Positions 54,980 through 63,980 of a stretch of 64,000 bases of DNA are shown piece after piece. The position numbers were made by a program, and so were the translations under genes. A model generated the notes under the pieces. It saw only the letters and a list, made by a program, of their open reading frames with translations, did not search any database and was not told the DNA's origin. Positions within the stretch are counted from its first letter, which is position 1. Each line of letters starts with the position of its first letter. Source of the stretch: Legionella qingyii (GTDB lineage: Bacteria > Pseudomonadota > Gammaproteobacteria > Legionellales > Legionellaceae); NCBI RefSeq assembly GCF_003184185.1, contig NZ_QHJG01000002.1:173930-237929 (forward strand), written 5' to 3'.

Positions 54980-56511
54980 AATCAGGAGTTCGTTGGTATG
55001 ACAGTATTCTGATTTTATTGTTTTTTTATTTATTTATTCTGCAGATACAAGCGATTTGGCCATTTACCATTGATGATATGTACATTTCTTTGCGCTATGC
55101 CAAGCATTGGGCTGGTGGAGAGGGCTTATTATGGAATTTGCATGCTCCTCCTGTAGAAGGATATTCCAATTTTAGCTTTGTCGCTCTGGGCGCTTTAACC
55201 CTCCTGTTAAAAGGTAACCCCATAGTTGTTTTAAAAATAGCTGGATTATTCGGGCTGTTTTTTACCTGTTATTTTATTTACTTAATTAGCAGATTCTGGC
55301 TTTCTGTACGTGAATCACTTCTTCCATGTATGGGTTTATTATTTTATAAAGGTCAAATTATATGGGCAACTAGCGGTTTGGAGACTACAGTATATCAATC
55401 ATTCATATGTGGGGCTGTATATTGTTGTTTTAGAGGAATGGGGTATAACCTTTTTCCTAATGTGCGTGCAGCCACACGAAAACCTTATTTTGTAAGTGCT
55501 GGGATTTTGCTTGCGCTGGCTGGAATGACAAGACCTGAGGCTCCTGTATTTATGATTTTGTTTTTTATTTTGATGTGCTGGGATAGGCCTAAAGAAAAAA
55601 CAGAACAGTACTGGTATGATATCTTACTTTTTTGCTTAACCCTCATATTGTTTTATGGACCTTATTTTTTTTGGCGCCTCATTTATTTTGGATATTTCTT
55701 TCCTAATTCAGTTTATTGTAAAGGGCTAACTCAATCACTCACATTTTCTTTGGATTTTCATTACCTCAAACTAATTTGGCCATTAGCTCTTTTATCTTTG
55801 CCTGCCTGCATCAAGCCTCAAGATAAACGGTATTTTTTTCTATGGTTACCCAGTCTTGTTTACCTAATTATGCTAGCAGATTCAGATCCCGTGGTGGCAT
55901 TTGATAATCGACTTTTTTTACCAGCTTTTGCTCTGTTGCTTCCCCTGTTAGTACAAGGTATTCGCAGAATAGTGTTTGCCTGTAGGCAAAAGGAGGATTT
56001 CACTTTCGCGTTGCTTTTTTATTTAAGTTTTTTTGTTTTTTTGTTTCTTTTTATCCCGGCCATGAGTTTGGCCGATTACCAGTACTTTAGCCAAAATCCA
56101 GTTAAAGGCGAACAATTACGTGGCAAGGTAGTGGATTGGTTACATAGTCATGGCTCTCCCAAGGATTGGGTGGTTTTAGCAGATAGCGGGTTGATTCCTT
56201 ATGCCAGCCCACTGAATTTTATTGATTCATATTGTTTAAACAATTTGTCGATGGCCCACTATCCGACAAAACAGATGTATGAGCAATTTTGTAAGGAAGT
56301 TTTGCATAAAAAACCAGCATTTATCATTTTAACTTCGCTTATTGATCAAGGAAGAGTAATATATACCCCTAGTGATGTTTGTTTAAAAGCAGTTTTACGC
56401 AACCGTCACGACTATAAATTAAGTAACACTTATGTGAGCAATAACCCTGATTCAATGTATCGCTATGAAATATATGAAAATTCCACTTTTTTTTCATCAG
56501 AAAAGAAATAG
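54976..56511 (+). CDS. GT-C type lipid-linked sugar glycosyltransferase
   Basis: The 511 residues have about ten membrane helices. Near the N-terminus is the GT-C signature with its acidic pair, FTIDDMYISLRYAKHW, followed by GGEGLLWN and PVEGYSNFSF. These features match polyprenyl-phosphate-sugar-dependent transferases such as mycobacterial arabinofuranosyltransferases (AftB-like) and pseudomonad TfpW. The C-terminal part after about residue 380 is periplasmic. It overlaps the DPPR-synthase-type gene by four bases, so it probably uses the lipid-linked pentose. The acceptor is unknown (LPS, pilin or other glycan). Confidence 0.75.
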   Translation: MKSGVRWYDSILILLFFYLFILQIQAIWPFTIDDMYISLRYAKHWAGGEGLLWNLHAPPVEGYSNFSFVALGALTLLLKGNPIVVLKIAGLFGLFFTCYFIYLISRFWLSVRESLLPCMGLLFYKGQIIWATSGLETTVYQSFICGAVYCCFRGMGYNLFPNVRAATRKPYFVSAGILLALAGMTRPEAPVFMILFFILMCWDRPKEKTEQYWYDILLFCLTLILFYGPYFFWRLIYFGYFFPNSVYCKGLTQSLTFSLDFHYLKLIWPLALLSLPACIKPQDKRYFFLWLPSLVYLIMLADSDPVVAFDNRLFLPAFALLLPLLVQGIRRIVFACRQKEDFTFALLFYLSFFVFLFLFIPAMSLADYQYFSQNPVKGEQLRGKVVDWLHSHGSPKDWVVLADSGLIPYASPLNFIDSYCLNNLSMAHYPTKQMYEQFCKEVLHKKPAFIILTSLIDQGRVIYTPSDVCLKAVLRNRHDYKLSNTYVSNNPDSMYRYEIYENSTFFSSEKK

Positions 56512-56620
56512 ATTAGAATTAAGGTTTGCTAGGGCAGTAGTGATTTTTGATGAGATACCTATCAACATAGTGTACTATCTCTCGATAATAAGAAATAAAA
56601 TGAGTGAAGGATGATTCTTT

Positions 56621-58492
56621 ATGATACACAAAATGCCAATATTTCTGCAAAAACTGCATAAAAAATTTCCGGTTTTTCTGTGTGATATTTTTGCTATTCC
56701 AGTAGCATGGTATACAGCATATTGGTTGCGTTATAACATGCATCCCTTACCTAAAATATTTACTTCGACGCATTTCATTATTGCCTTGACTCTATTAACA
56801 ATGATTCAAGTTTGCTGTTATTTTTATTTTAAGACATACCGCGGCCTGTGGCGCTTTTTTTCATTAAACGATGTAGTACGAATTTTAAAAGCTACCCTCT
56901 CGGCTACAGTGTTGGGAATCCCTGTTTTATATCTCGCTTCAATTCTCCATGAGGTTCCTCGTTCTGTATTTCCTTTATATTGTCTGATTTTAACTACACT
57001 TCTTTGTAGTTGTAGGATGCTGAGAAGAATTTATTGGGATAAGCGAGCCAAATGGAATAAATCAACTGAAATGAAACGGGTACTCATTATTGGTGCGGGT
57101 ATGGCGGGAGAAGGACTTGGCCGTGATTTAAGACGTTCCAATCAATATAAACCAGTAGGTTTTATTGATGATAATTTGGCAAAACGTGGTCTTGAGGTTC
57201 ATGGAATTCCTGTTCTGGGAACGACTTGCCAAATCGCCGATCGAGTCAAGGAGTATGAGATTGATTTGATTTTTATTGCTATTCCATCAGCGAGTTCTTC
57301 GTTGATGCGCCGTATTGTAACCTGTTGTGAGGAGAGCCAAATTCCATTCAGTACACTTCCTGGCCTGAATGATTTAGCGTCTGGAAGAGTAGAGGTCAAT
57401 GCATTAAGACCAGTTAATATAGAAGATTTATTAGGCAGGGATCAGGTCAATTTACAATGGGACCGATTAACAGCGGGTATAGCCGGCAAGCGAGTTTTGG
57501 TTACTGGTGGGGGAGGTTCAATTGGTTCAGAACTATGCCGACAAATTTTAGCCCTTAAACCGAAGAGTTTGGCAATAGTTGAAAACAGCGAGTTTAATTT
57601 ATATCAAATTGAACTTGAGCTGAAGCAAGGTTTCCCAAATATCCCTTTAGAACTTAAGTTGATCAGTGTTACAGATGAAGTAGCGATTAATGATCTCTTT
57701 GCTGATTTTTTACCTGAAATAGTATTTCATGCTGCGGCATACAAACATGTACCACTTTTACAAAATCAAATACGTGTTGCAGTGGTTAATAACGTACTTG
57801 GAACTCAGACTGTTGCTAAGGCTAGCGTCACCGTTGGTGTCGAAAAATTTATTTTGATTTCTACGGATAAAGCAGTAAATCCAACCAACATAATGGGAAC
57901 TACCAAGCGAGTCGCTGAGATTTATTGTCAGAACCTGAATGGAAGGGTTAACACCCAATTTATTACAGTTCGTTTTGGAAATGTTTTGGGTTCAGCGGGA
58001 AGCGTTGTTCCGTTATTTCAAAAACAATTACAAAGTGGTGGTCCGATAAAAGTAACTCATCCTGATATGCAACGGTATTTTATGACCATACCTGAAGCAT
58101 GTCAGTTGATTTTACAGGCCATGGTTAATGGAAGAGGTGGAGAAATTTTTGTCCTGGATATGGGGGAGCCGGTTAAAATCAGCTATTTGGCAGAGCAAAT
58201 GATTCGTTTGGCAGGGAAAGAGCCTGGAAAGGACATTATGATTGAATACACTGGATTACGTCCAGGAGAGAAGTTATTTGAAGAATTGTTCCATGAATCT
58301 GAACAATTGGCTTCAACAGAACATGAAAAATTATTCAAGGCAAAATTCCGTGAACTCAATTGGGACGAGTTAATTCAAACAATGCGCTTATTGAATACGG
58401 CTTGTCAGGAAAATCAGAGCGATGAGTTGTTTATCTTATTAAAAAGCTTGGTTCCTGAGTTAAATACAAGCACTGTAGCAACGGTAGCTTAA
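56621..58492 (+). CDS. WbpM/CapD-type nucleotide-sugar 4,6-dehydratase
   Basis: The 623 residues have four N-terminal membrane helices and a first Rossmann domain (VLIIGAGMAGEGLGRDL, about 148-164). The catalytic second Rossmann domain carries VLVTGGGGSIGSELC (about 290-304), FHAAAYKHVPLL, and STDKAVNPTNIMGTTKR with the Ser-Asp-Lys triad of WbpM-type UDP-GlcNAc C6 dehydratases. These make precursors for surface polysaccharides. It lies 109 nt after the GT-C gene on the same strand and could share an operon. Confidence 0.9.
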   Translation: MIHKMPIFLQKLHKKFPVFLCDIFAIPVAWYTAYWLRYNMHPLPKIFTSTHFIIALTLLTMIQVCCYFYFKTYRGLWRFFSLNDVVRILKATLSATVLGIPVLYLASILHEVPRSVFPLYCLILTTLLCSCRMLRRIYWDKRAKWNKSTEMKRVLIIGAGMAGEGLGRDLRRSNQYKPVGFIDDNLAKRGLEVHGIPVLGTTCQIADRVKEYEIDLIFIAIPSASSSLMRRIVTCCEESQIPFSTLPGLNDLASGRVEVNALRPVNIEDLLGRDQVNLQWDRLTAGIAGKRVLVTGGGGSIGSELCRQILALKPKSLAIVENSEFNLYQIELELKQGFPNIPLELKLISVTDEVAINDLFADFLPEIVFHAAAYKHVPLLQNQIRVAVVNNVLGTQTVAKASVTVGVEKFILISTDKAVNPTNIMGTTKRVAEIYCQNLNGRVNTQFITVRFGNVLGSAGSVVPLFQKQLQSGGPIKVTHPDMQRYFMTIPEACQLILQAMVNGRGGEIFVLDMGEPVKISYLAEQMIRLAGKEPGKDIMIEYTGLRPGEKLFEELFHESEQLASTEHEKLFKAKFRELNWDELIQTMRLLNTACQENQSDELFILLKSLVPELNTSTVATVA

Positions 58493-58541
58493 TTGGTTTA
58501 AGAGTGTTTTATAGTACTCATTTATGAGGAAGAGGTTTTAA

Positions 58542-58877
58542 ATGATTATATCGTTCGATGATTTTGCCAAAGTTGAATTGCGCTCAGGTACCGTTGTTAA
58601 GGTGGAAGAATTTCCTCGTGCAAAAAAACCTGCATATAAAGTTTGGGTTGATTTCGGCAAGGATATAGGAGTATTACAAACCTCTGCTCAAGTTACCGCA
58701 CATTATACGCCAGAAACTTTATTAGGACGTTCCGTAGTAGGGTGTGTCAACTTAGGTGAAAAAAATATCGCAGGTTTTATCTCCCAATTTTTGCTGGTTG
58801 GATTTTCTGATGAAAATGGAGCGATATGCCTCGTAACCACCGACCCCAAAGTACCTAATGGACAAAAGTTGCATTAG
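58542..58877 (+). CDS. csaA: CsaA/YgjH-type tRNA-binding protein
   Basis: The 111 residues form one EMAP/OB-fold tRNA-binding domain: FAKVELRSGTVVKVEEFPRAKKPAYKV (in part: VELRSGTVVKVEEFP), LLGRSVVGCVNL and FLLVGFSDENG. These standalone domains bind structured RNA; in Bacillus CsaA has export-chaperone activity. AGGAAGAGG lies upstream of the ATG. It is 49 nt after the WbpM-type gene and has no obvious link to it. Confidence 0.87.
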   Translation: MIISFDDFAKVELRSGTVVKVEEFPRAKKPAYKVWVDFGKDIGVLQTSAQVTAHYTPETLLGRSVVGCVNLGEKNIAGFISQFLLVGFSDENGAICLVTTDPKVPNGQKLH

Positions 58878-58935
58878 GGGCTGTTGCTTTATAATTTGAA
58901 GGGTAAGCAGCCATAAAAATCGCTTAGAGATAGAG

Positions 58936-60297
58936 TTAAAACTTTTGGGAACCCATTACTTTAGTCTTAGGTTCGTATCGTTCACTCAAAGGTTGAATAT
59001 TTTTTTTATGTAAATATTTTTTAATTTCTGGCAAGTCTTCTGCCCATTCAAGATAACTTTTCAAATTAGTATAATTGTCTTCATAACCTTTAAAAATATT
59101 ATTTTTGTCTTTAAGCCTTTTAGGCCTACGCAAGTCGGCTATTTGTGCATTTGGATGAAGTAGATTTTTATCATGCAAGAGACAAATCAACTTATAAAAA
59201 GACAATGAAGTGGGTTTGTAATGACCACTGTTATTATCGATTGCAGTGATTTTTCCATGTTCTACTAACCACATTCCCGCACACCGTACTTTTTTTCCAG
59301 AAGTCATCGTTGAGTGATGATAGATACCAGACTCATGAATATGTGTGTAAAAATGGTTCTTATCTTTTGCATCCCAAATAAATGCAGCTGCGCCCAGTGG
59401 GCAGCCTACCTTAAAGACAAAATCAGCTAATTTACTTGTATTTAATTCAAATATATTTTTAGAATTTAATTTTTTAGCCATTAATTTATAATCACCATCC
59501 ACATCTTCAATATGTACTGATACGTTTTCTGGAGATTCATAATTAACTGGACCCATTTTATTTTTATAAGAGCCACGCCAATTCGTACTAATATCTCGGG
59601 TTGTTGTGCTGATAGGATGCTTTTCCAGCCACAAGAAAAATGGGACTTTAGTTTTGGTCTCAACCCATTGATAAAAAGCAATATTCATTGGATATTCTGC
59701 GGTATTACGTTTACTTTTTAAATCTTCGAGCATAAATTCAATGGGACGATGAACTGGATCTTGCTTTTCCAATAAAGTGCCACTACTTAAACGAAAAAAC
59801 TTCTGTTTACTATGTTTATTTTCTTCGGTCTTTAGGGTCTTAAGTAGTGATTTCTTATCTACATATTTCGAATGTGCATGCTTATAATACTCGCTTAATT
59901 TATTTAGGTAGTTTATTTTCTTGTTTGCTCTCTGCTGTAACCCATGGATCCATGGATCTATAGAGCCTTTAAGGCGGGTATCTTTTCGTGGCTTTGTAGA
60001 TGTTGAGTCCAAAAATCCAACTGGAAATTTATCCCCAGTTACGTTCTCTTGTTCTTTAGATATAAATTGATCGCCTAAATAATCCTTATACTCTTGAGCA
60101 AGTTGTGCTATTTGTGTTAATTTTTTCTGTCGTTTGGGAATATTTTTTAAGGTTACTTTTGAAATATTATGATATTCATCTAATAGATTAGATAATTTGT
60201 TAATTAATTCTTTAGCATTTGGATCATCATGTTGTTTACAATTTTTTAAAATCATAAGCCAATCATCAAGGGCGTAAACATCTTGCCATATAGCCAT
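58936..60297 (-). CDS. Candidate effector with plant IQM-like region
   Basis: 453 residues, basic and soluble. Residues 1-200 are helical with no known motif. From about 205 to 390 the sequence resembles plant IQM proteins: FYQWVETKTKVPFFLWLE aligns with the IQM segment containing PFFYWLD, and IYHHSTMTSGKKVRCAGMW plus ITAIDNNSGHYKPT aligns with the IQM segment with FQHSSFLAGG and SGHYxPT. H327/H328 and the SGHYKP motif (357-362) are the likely key residues. This module also appears in bacterial toxin-like proteins. Plant IQMs bind calmodulin via an IQ motif, which I do not see here. It is divergent from the LRR gene, with 92 bp between. Effector role is inference. Confidence 0.65.
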   Translation of the reverse strand: MAIWQDVYALDDWLMILKNCKQHDDPNAKELINKLSNLLDEYHNISKVTLKNIPKRQKKLTQIAQLAQEYKDYLGDQFISKEQENVTGDKFPVGFLDSTSTKPRKDTRLKGSIDPWIHGLQQRANKKINYLNKLSEYYKHAHSKYVDKKSLLKTLKTEENKHSKQKFFRLSSGTLLEKQDPVHRPIEFMLEDLKSKRNTAEYPMNIAFYQWVETKTKVPFFLWLEKHPISTTTRDISTNWRGSYKNKMGPVNYESPENVSVHIEDVDGDYKLMAKKLNSKNIFELNTSKLADFVFKVGCPLGAAAFIWDAKDKNHFYTHIHESGIYHHSTMTSGKKVRCAGMWLVEHGKITAIDNNSGHYKPTSLSFYKLICLLHDKNLLHPNAQIADLRRPKRLKDKNNIFKGYEDNYTNLKSYLEWAEDLPEIKKYLHKKNIQPLSERYEPKTKVMGSQKF

Positions 60298-60389
60298 GGA
60301 TTAAAACCTTTACTATATTAATCTAATTGTGTACAAAAATAGATTATACCATTCAATTATAATACAATATGTTTTAAATGTGAGTTTTT

Positions 60390-61283
60390 ATGCCTAAATA
60401 CAGAAAAATTAATTTAAATGAAGCAATTTTCTTACTACAAAATAATGTACCAGATTTAGTTTCTTTAGACTTGAGCGATCAAGAGATTAGCGAACAATGT
60501 TTGTATGAACTGGTTAACGCCATAAACGCAAATATTCATTTAAAACGAATTAAAATGAATGGCTGTATGATTGATGATGATAAAATTAAAATCTTATCAA
60601 GGCTAGGTTCAATTGAAGTGCTTTCATTACGAGCGAATAAAATCTCAGATAAAGGTCTGCGTTTATTGGCTACCATTCCATCACTTAAAAAATTAGATCT
60701 AAGTTCTAACAATAATAGATATGACAAAAACATTACTGCAAAAGGTTTGAAGTTTTTTGTTAGGAATTCAACTCTAGAACAACTCATTTTAAGTGATAAT
60801 GAACTTAATGATGAATGTGCAAAAACTTTAGCAAAAACTAATTTACGTCGGCTCATATTAAGTAATAATCAAATTACTCATAAAGGAGTATCTTATCTGG
60901 CTGTACATAAAAAACTTAACTTTCTCGATATAAGCACAAACAAAATTGGTGATGCTGGTGCTATTACTTTAATTAATGAGAATTTAAGAATTAGAGGGTT
61001 GGTTCTCAATAATAATAAATTAAGTATAAAAGCAATAGCTAAAATGAACTCTGAAAAGTTAAAAAAATTAGATAGATTAGACATCTGTTTAAATCCATTA
61101 GGGCAAGATGGAATTAAGTTATTACAAGATAAACGAGGATCACAGGATGGATTAAGCACTTTCTTTTGTCAAAAGAGAAATAGAAGTTTCATTAAAGGAT
61201 TATTTAATACGATTCATACACAATTCTTGCCTAACAAGGACAATAAATCAGAACAATCTATTGTGTTTAAATGCACTTTGTAA
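60390..61283 (+). CDS. Leucine-rich-repeat protein, candidate effector
   Basis: 297 residues, no signal peptide. From about residue 22 to 235 there are eight or more LRR units of ribonuclease-inhibitor type (LVSLDLSDQEISEQCLYELV; IEVLSLRANKISDKGLRLLA; LRRLILSNNQITHKGVSYLA). The C-terminal 55 residues are basic and unrelated (CQKRNRSFIKGLF). Cytosolic LRR proteins of this sort in Legionella are commonly Dot/Icm substrates that bind host proteins. Divergent from the IQM-like gene, suggesting a shared regulatory region. A strong terminator follows. Confidence 0.75.
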   Translation: MPKYRKINLNEAIFLLQNNVPDLVSLDLSDQEISEQCLYELVNAINANIHLKRIKMNGCMIDDDKIKILSRLGSIEVLSLRANKISDKGLRLLATIPSLKKLDLSSNNNRYDKNITAKGLKFFVRNSTLEQLILSDNELNDECAKTLAKTNLRRLILSNNQITHKGVSYLAVHKKLNFLDISTNKIGDAGAITLINENLRIRGLVLNNNKLSIKAIAKMNSEKLKKLDRLDICLNPLGQDGIKLLQDKRGSQDGLSTFFCQKRNRSFIKGLFNTIHTQFLPNKDNKSEQSIVFKCTL

Positions 61284-61312
61284 TGAGAACATTAGAGATT
61301 TGCTTAAATAAG

Positions 61313-61340
61313 AACAAGCCCAATTTAGTTTGGGCTTGTT
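61313..61340. terminator. 11-bp perfect terminator stem
   Basis: AACAAGCCCAA (61313-61323) and TTGGGCTTGTT (61330-61340) pair perfectly with a 6-nt loop. It lies between the convergent LRR and permease genes and probably serves both. Confidence 0.85.
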
Positions 61341-61365
61341 TCGTGTGAATAAATTGATGTAAAAA

Positions 61366-62847
61366 TTAAACAGGTGGGAAGAGATCCTGAAACTTAACAC
61401 GCGATTTGAGGTGTAGTGCTTTTTTCCTGTTCTTCGACAAGTCAAAAATCTTATAGATTATGATGGGAACGATAAAGCTAACCATACCTATGTAAAAAGC
61501 AAGCTTATAGGTAGGATCTTTATTCAGTACCAGGAAAAATAAAGCAATACACATAAGTATTATTGCGAGAATTCCAGTGTAGGGAGAGTAAGGGGTCACA
61601 TAGCGAAGATTCGCTGTAGTATACCCAGCTTGATATAATCGACTCCTAAAACGAATTTGTGAGGTGCACAAGGATATCCATGCCAGAGTCCCTGTAAATC
61701 CAGATACAAGAAGAAGGGCGATATAGAGTTGAGTTTGTCCGAAAAAGTACCCTACACCTAAAAGAATCCAGATGGTGATTAAGGTTGCAATAATCGCATT
61801 TTGTGGTACTGAATTATGATTGAATTTGGCAAATGTATGTGGAGCCATACCATCACGAGCTAAAGCATTCAAAGCCCTGACAGTGCCATAAAATCCCGAG
61901 TTAGCACACGATAAAGTAGCGCTGAGGGTCACAAAACTGGTTACAGCACCGGCCCATTTGAGATTGTAAAAATTTAGGGCATCTGCAAACACAGAGTTAG
62001 ATAATCCGGCTTTTTGCCAAGGGAAAATTAATACAAGGCAAAATACGGGAATGATGTAGATGAAAAGAATTCTTAAAGTTACATTGCGAATTGCGTGTGG
62101 GATCATCCGTGCAGGGTTTTCTGATTCTCCAGCAGCAAGACCAATGATTTCAGAACCTTGATAGTTAACCAGCAAGAGAACCATCGCGGTTAATAGAGAC
62201 ATGGTCCCGTTAGGAAGAAATCCTCCATCGCCTGAAATATACTTCGAGCCAATAAATCCATCTGAGTCAGGGCCGTGAATTAGGCCTAAGAAAATTAAAA
62301 TAGCTAAGATAACGAAGCCAAATAAAGCCAAAATCTTAATCAAAGCCAGCCAAAACTCGATTTCACCAAAAGTATCTACTTTGGCCAGGTTAATGTATGT
62401 AATCAGTAAGCCGAAGCAAACAGCCCATACATAACCATTTACTCCAGTAAACATTTCCATGATGATTCCCCCCGCAACACATTCGGCGGGGATGTATGCT
62501 ACCCAACTGATCCAATAAGACCATCCTACGCCACAGGCAACGGATGGAGATATAAAGTCAGCGGTGTATGTGACAAAGGAACCTGAAATAGGAATTGCTA
62601 CAGCAAGTTCACCCATACAAAGCATGGTGAGAAAAATAATCAAGCCGCCTAGTATGTAAGCTAGAAACACGGCAGGACCGACAAGGTTAATTACTTCACC
62701 AGTACCTAAAAAATAGCCTGATCCGATAATTCCCCCCAAGGCTATCAGCTGCACATGACGGTCTTTCAATCTTCGGCTATAACCACTGTCTTTAATGGGT
62801 TTATCTGTTTCAATCTTACTCTTTTTCACGGGCTGTTTAGTTCTCAC
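61366..62847 (-). CDS. Amino-acid permease (APC superfamily, AAT family)
   Basis: The 493 residues have about twelve membrane helices. The N-terminal signature LKDRHVQLIALGGIIGSGYFLGTGEVI (in part: LKDRHVQLIALGGIIGSGYFLG) and the glycine-rich first helix mark the AAT subfamily of proton-coupled amino-acid transporters (AroP, LysP, GabP). Further motifs include GSEIIGLAAGESENPAR (about 230-246). Substrate cannot be told from sequence alone. Legionella depends on amino acids as carbon source, so several such permeases are normal. It is monocistronic. Confidence 0.9.
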   Translation of the reverse strand: MRTKQPVKKSKIETDKPIKDSGYSRRLKDRHVQLIALGGIIGSGYFLGTGEVINLVGPAVFLAYILGGLIIFLTMLCMGELAVAIPISGSFVTYTADFISPSVACGVGWSYWISWVAYIPAECVAGGIIMEMFTGVNGYVWAVCFGLLITYINLAKVDTFGEIEFWLALIKILALFGFVILAILIFLGLIHGPDSDGFIGSKYISGDGGFLPNGTMSLLTAMVLLLVNYQGSEIIGLAAGESENPARMIPHAIRNVTLRILFIYIIPVFCLVLIFPWQKAGLSNSVFADALNFYNLKWAGAVTSFVTLSATLSCANSGFYGTVRALNALARDGMAPHTFAKFNHNSVPQNAIIATLITIWILLGVGYFFGQTQLYIALLLVSGFTGTLAWISLCTSQIRFRSRLYQAGYTTANLRYVTPYSPYTGILAIILMCIALFFLVLNKDPTYKLAFYIGMVSFIVPIIIYKIFDLSKNRKKALHLKSRVKFQDLFPPV

Positions 62848-63186
62848 AGGTTGTCATAATTTTGGGTGACGCTATGTTATATTCATCTGCAATAATTTAA
62901 AACCATTCTCAATTAAAAAATCAGAAATATTTTTTATATATACTAAAATATCTTTTGAGCAAGATATTATAAATCATTTTTTATCTATTTGAATATTTAT
63001 TTGCTAGATTAGTGAAAATTATTACAGATAAAATCATAATTTATTGATTCAATTAAGAGATTAAACCTGCAAAAATGATTGTAATCATTAGTATTCATGT
63101 AAAAACGTGGTTTTTTGCTTGGTTTCAATACTACGACAATTCACAGCAGTTGCATCATCATTTAACTTGAGTATACTTTTCAATAC
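62848..63186. other. AT-rich intergenic region upstream of tRNA-Thr
   Basis: No gene. It contains the dyad AATGATTGTAATCATT (63074-63089), which loosely recalls a Fur-type operator but has the wrong centre, and a tRNA promoter at 63150-63177. The promoter of the divergent permease gene should be near 62848-62950. Confidence 0.4.
63150..63177 (+). promoter_or_regulatory. Sigma-70 promoter of tRNA-Thr
   Basis: TTGCAT (63150-63155) and TATACT (63172-63177) are separated by 16 nt, and the tRNA starts 10 nt later. Spacing and box quality are good. Confidence 0.65.
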
Positions 63187-63259
63187 GCCGCTGTAGCTCA
63201 GTTGGTAGAGCAGTTGATTCGTAATCAAAAGGTCGTGTGTTCGATTCACATCAGCGGCA
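63187..63259 (+). tRNA. tRNA-Thr (anticodon CGT)
   Basis: GCCGCTG (63187-63193) pairs with CAGCGGC (63252-63258), followed by discriminator A. The D-arm is GCTCAGTTGGTAGAGC, the anticodon loop TTCGTAA gives anticodon CGU, and the T-arm is GTGTGTTCGATTCACAT in part. The 27-43 G-A mismatch also occurs in E. coli thrW. CCA is not encoded. tRNA genes of this type are common integration sites. Confidence 0.95.
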
Positions 63260-63359
63260 TAGTAAAATCAATAAGTTACAAATTTTTATTGAAGTGGTTT
63301 GTTTTTGTGTCGCAGCTGTGTCGCAGTTAAAATGGGTTCTTTAACCTAAAAAATATGAA

Positions 63360-63980
63360 TTATGGTTTGGAATATATTACAGGTATGACATTCATTTCTT
63401 TTGCGGCATGGACAAATGAGGAAACAATCCATAATAGTTGAGTGATATTTCCCTTTACTTTTTTTCCTTTCTTTATACTATTGAATTGGTTGGTTATTTC
63501 ATTTTTAGAAATGAATGAACAAACTAATATGCACTTTCTGTATAGTTGTGGATTTCTTTGGATGATACATAAATGGTTCTTGAGCTCTGATCTATTCCCT
63601 TGCCTCAATCTAATAATATCAGACTGGTTATACGTCTTTATTAATTTATCTTTTTTCCTGAGCATAAAATCATCAGGTGTAAAGTACATATTTCCCAGAT
63701 TTTTAATTGCCTGTCCTACAACATCATGAAGGTTTGAGGCAGATGTACTTGTTTCTCCAAATTTGGAATGAATAAAGGAAATACTTGGTTCTTGCATATT
63801 GAAGGTAATGTGGTCTGCCCATTCATTTCCAAGATCATCGCAAAATATATAATCTTCTTTTTTAAATTCAGCCTCAACTTCATTGAATATTGATTTCGGT
63901 TCGAAATTTAAGGAAGATGAACTGATTTTACCTTTTTCATGCGTATTCCGGAGGACTTGATCACTAATTCCGTTAGTCAT
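63360..63980 (-). pseudogene. Unknown protein, probably disrupted at its 5' end by an IS-like end
   Basis: The frame runs from 63980 to 63360 and also remains open to the window edge, so the true N-terminus is uncertain. The first dozen codons read through the repeated DNA at 63945-64000 (GISDQ, with GIGDQ just upstream), so they look like mobile-element sequence fused to an older gene. The body (about residues 45-100: IFCDDLGNEWADHITF, ISFIHSKFGE, SASNLHDVVGQAIKNLGNM) recalls a domain at the C-terminus of some restriction or helicase-type defence proteins, but I cannot name it. The next in-frame Met is about residue 62. It follows tRNA-Thr, a frequent island boundary. Confidence 0.4.

Noticed and set aside
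63074..63089. Fur box upstream of tRNA-Thr
   Set aside because: AATGATTGTAATCATT has a perfect dyad, but its spacing differs from the Fur consensus and no iron gene is adjacent.
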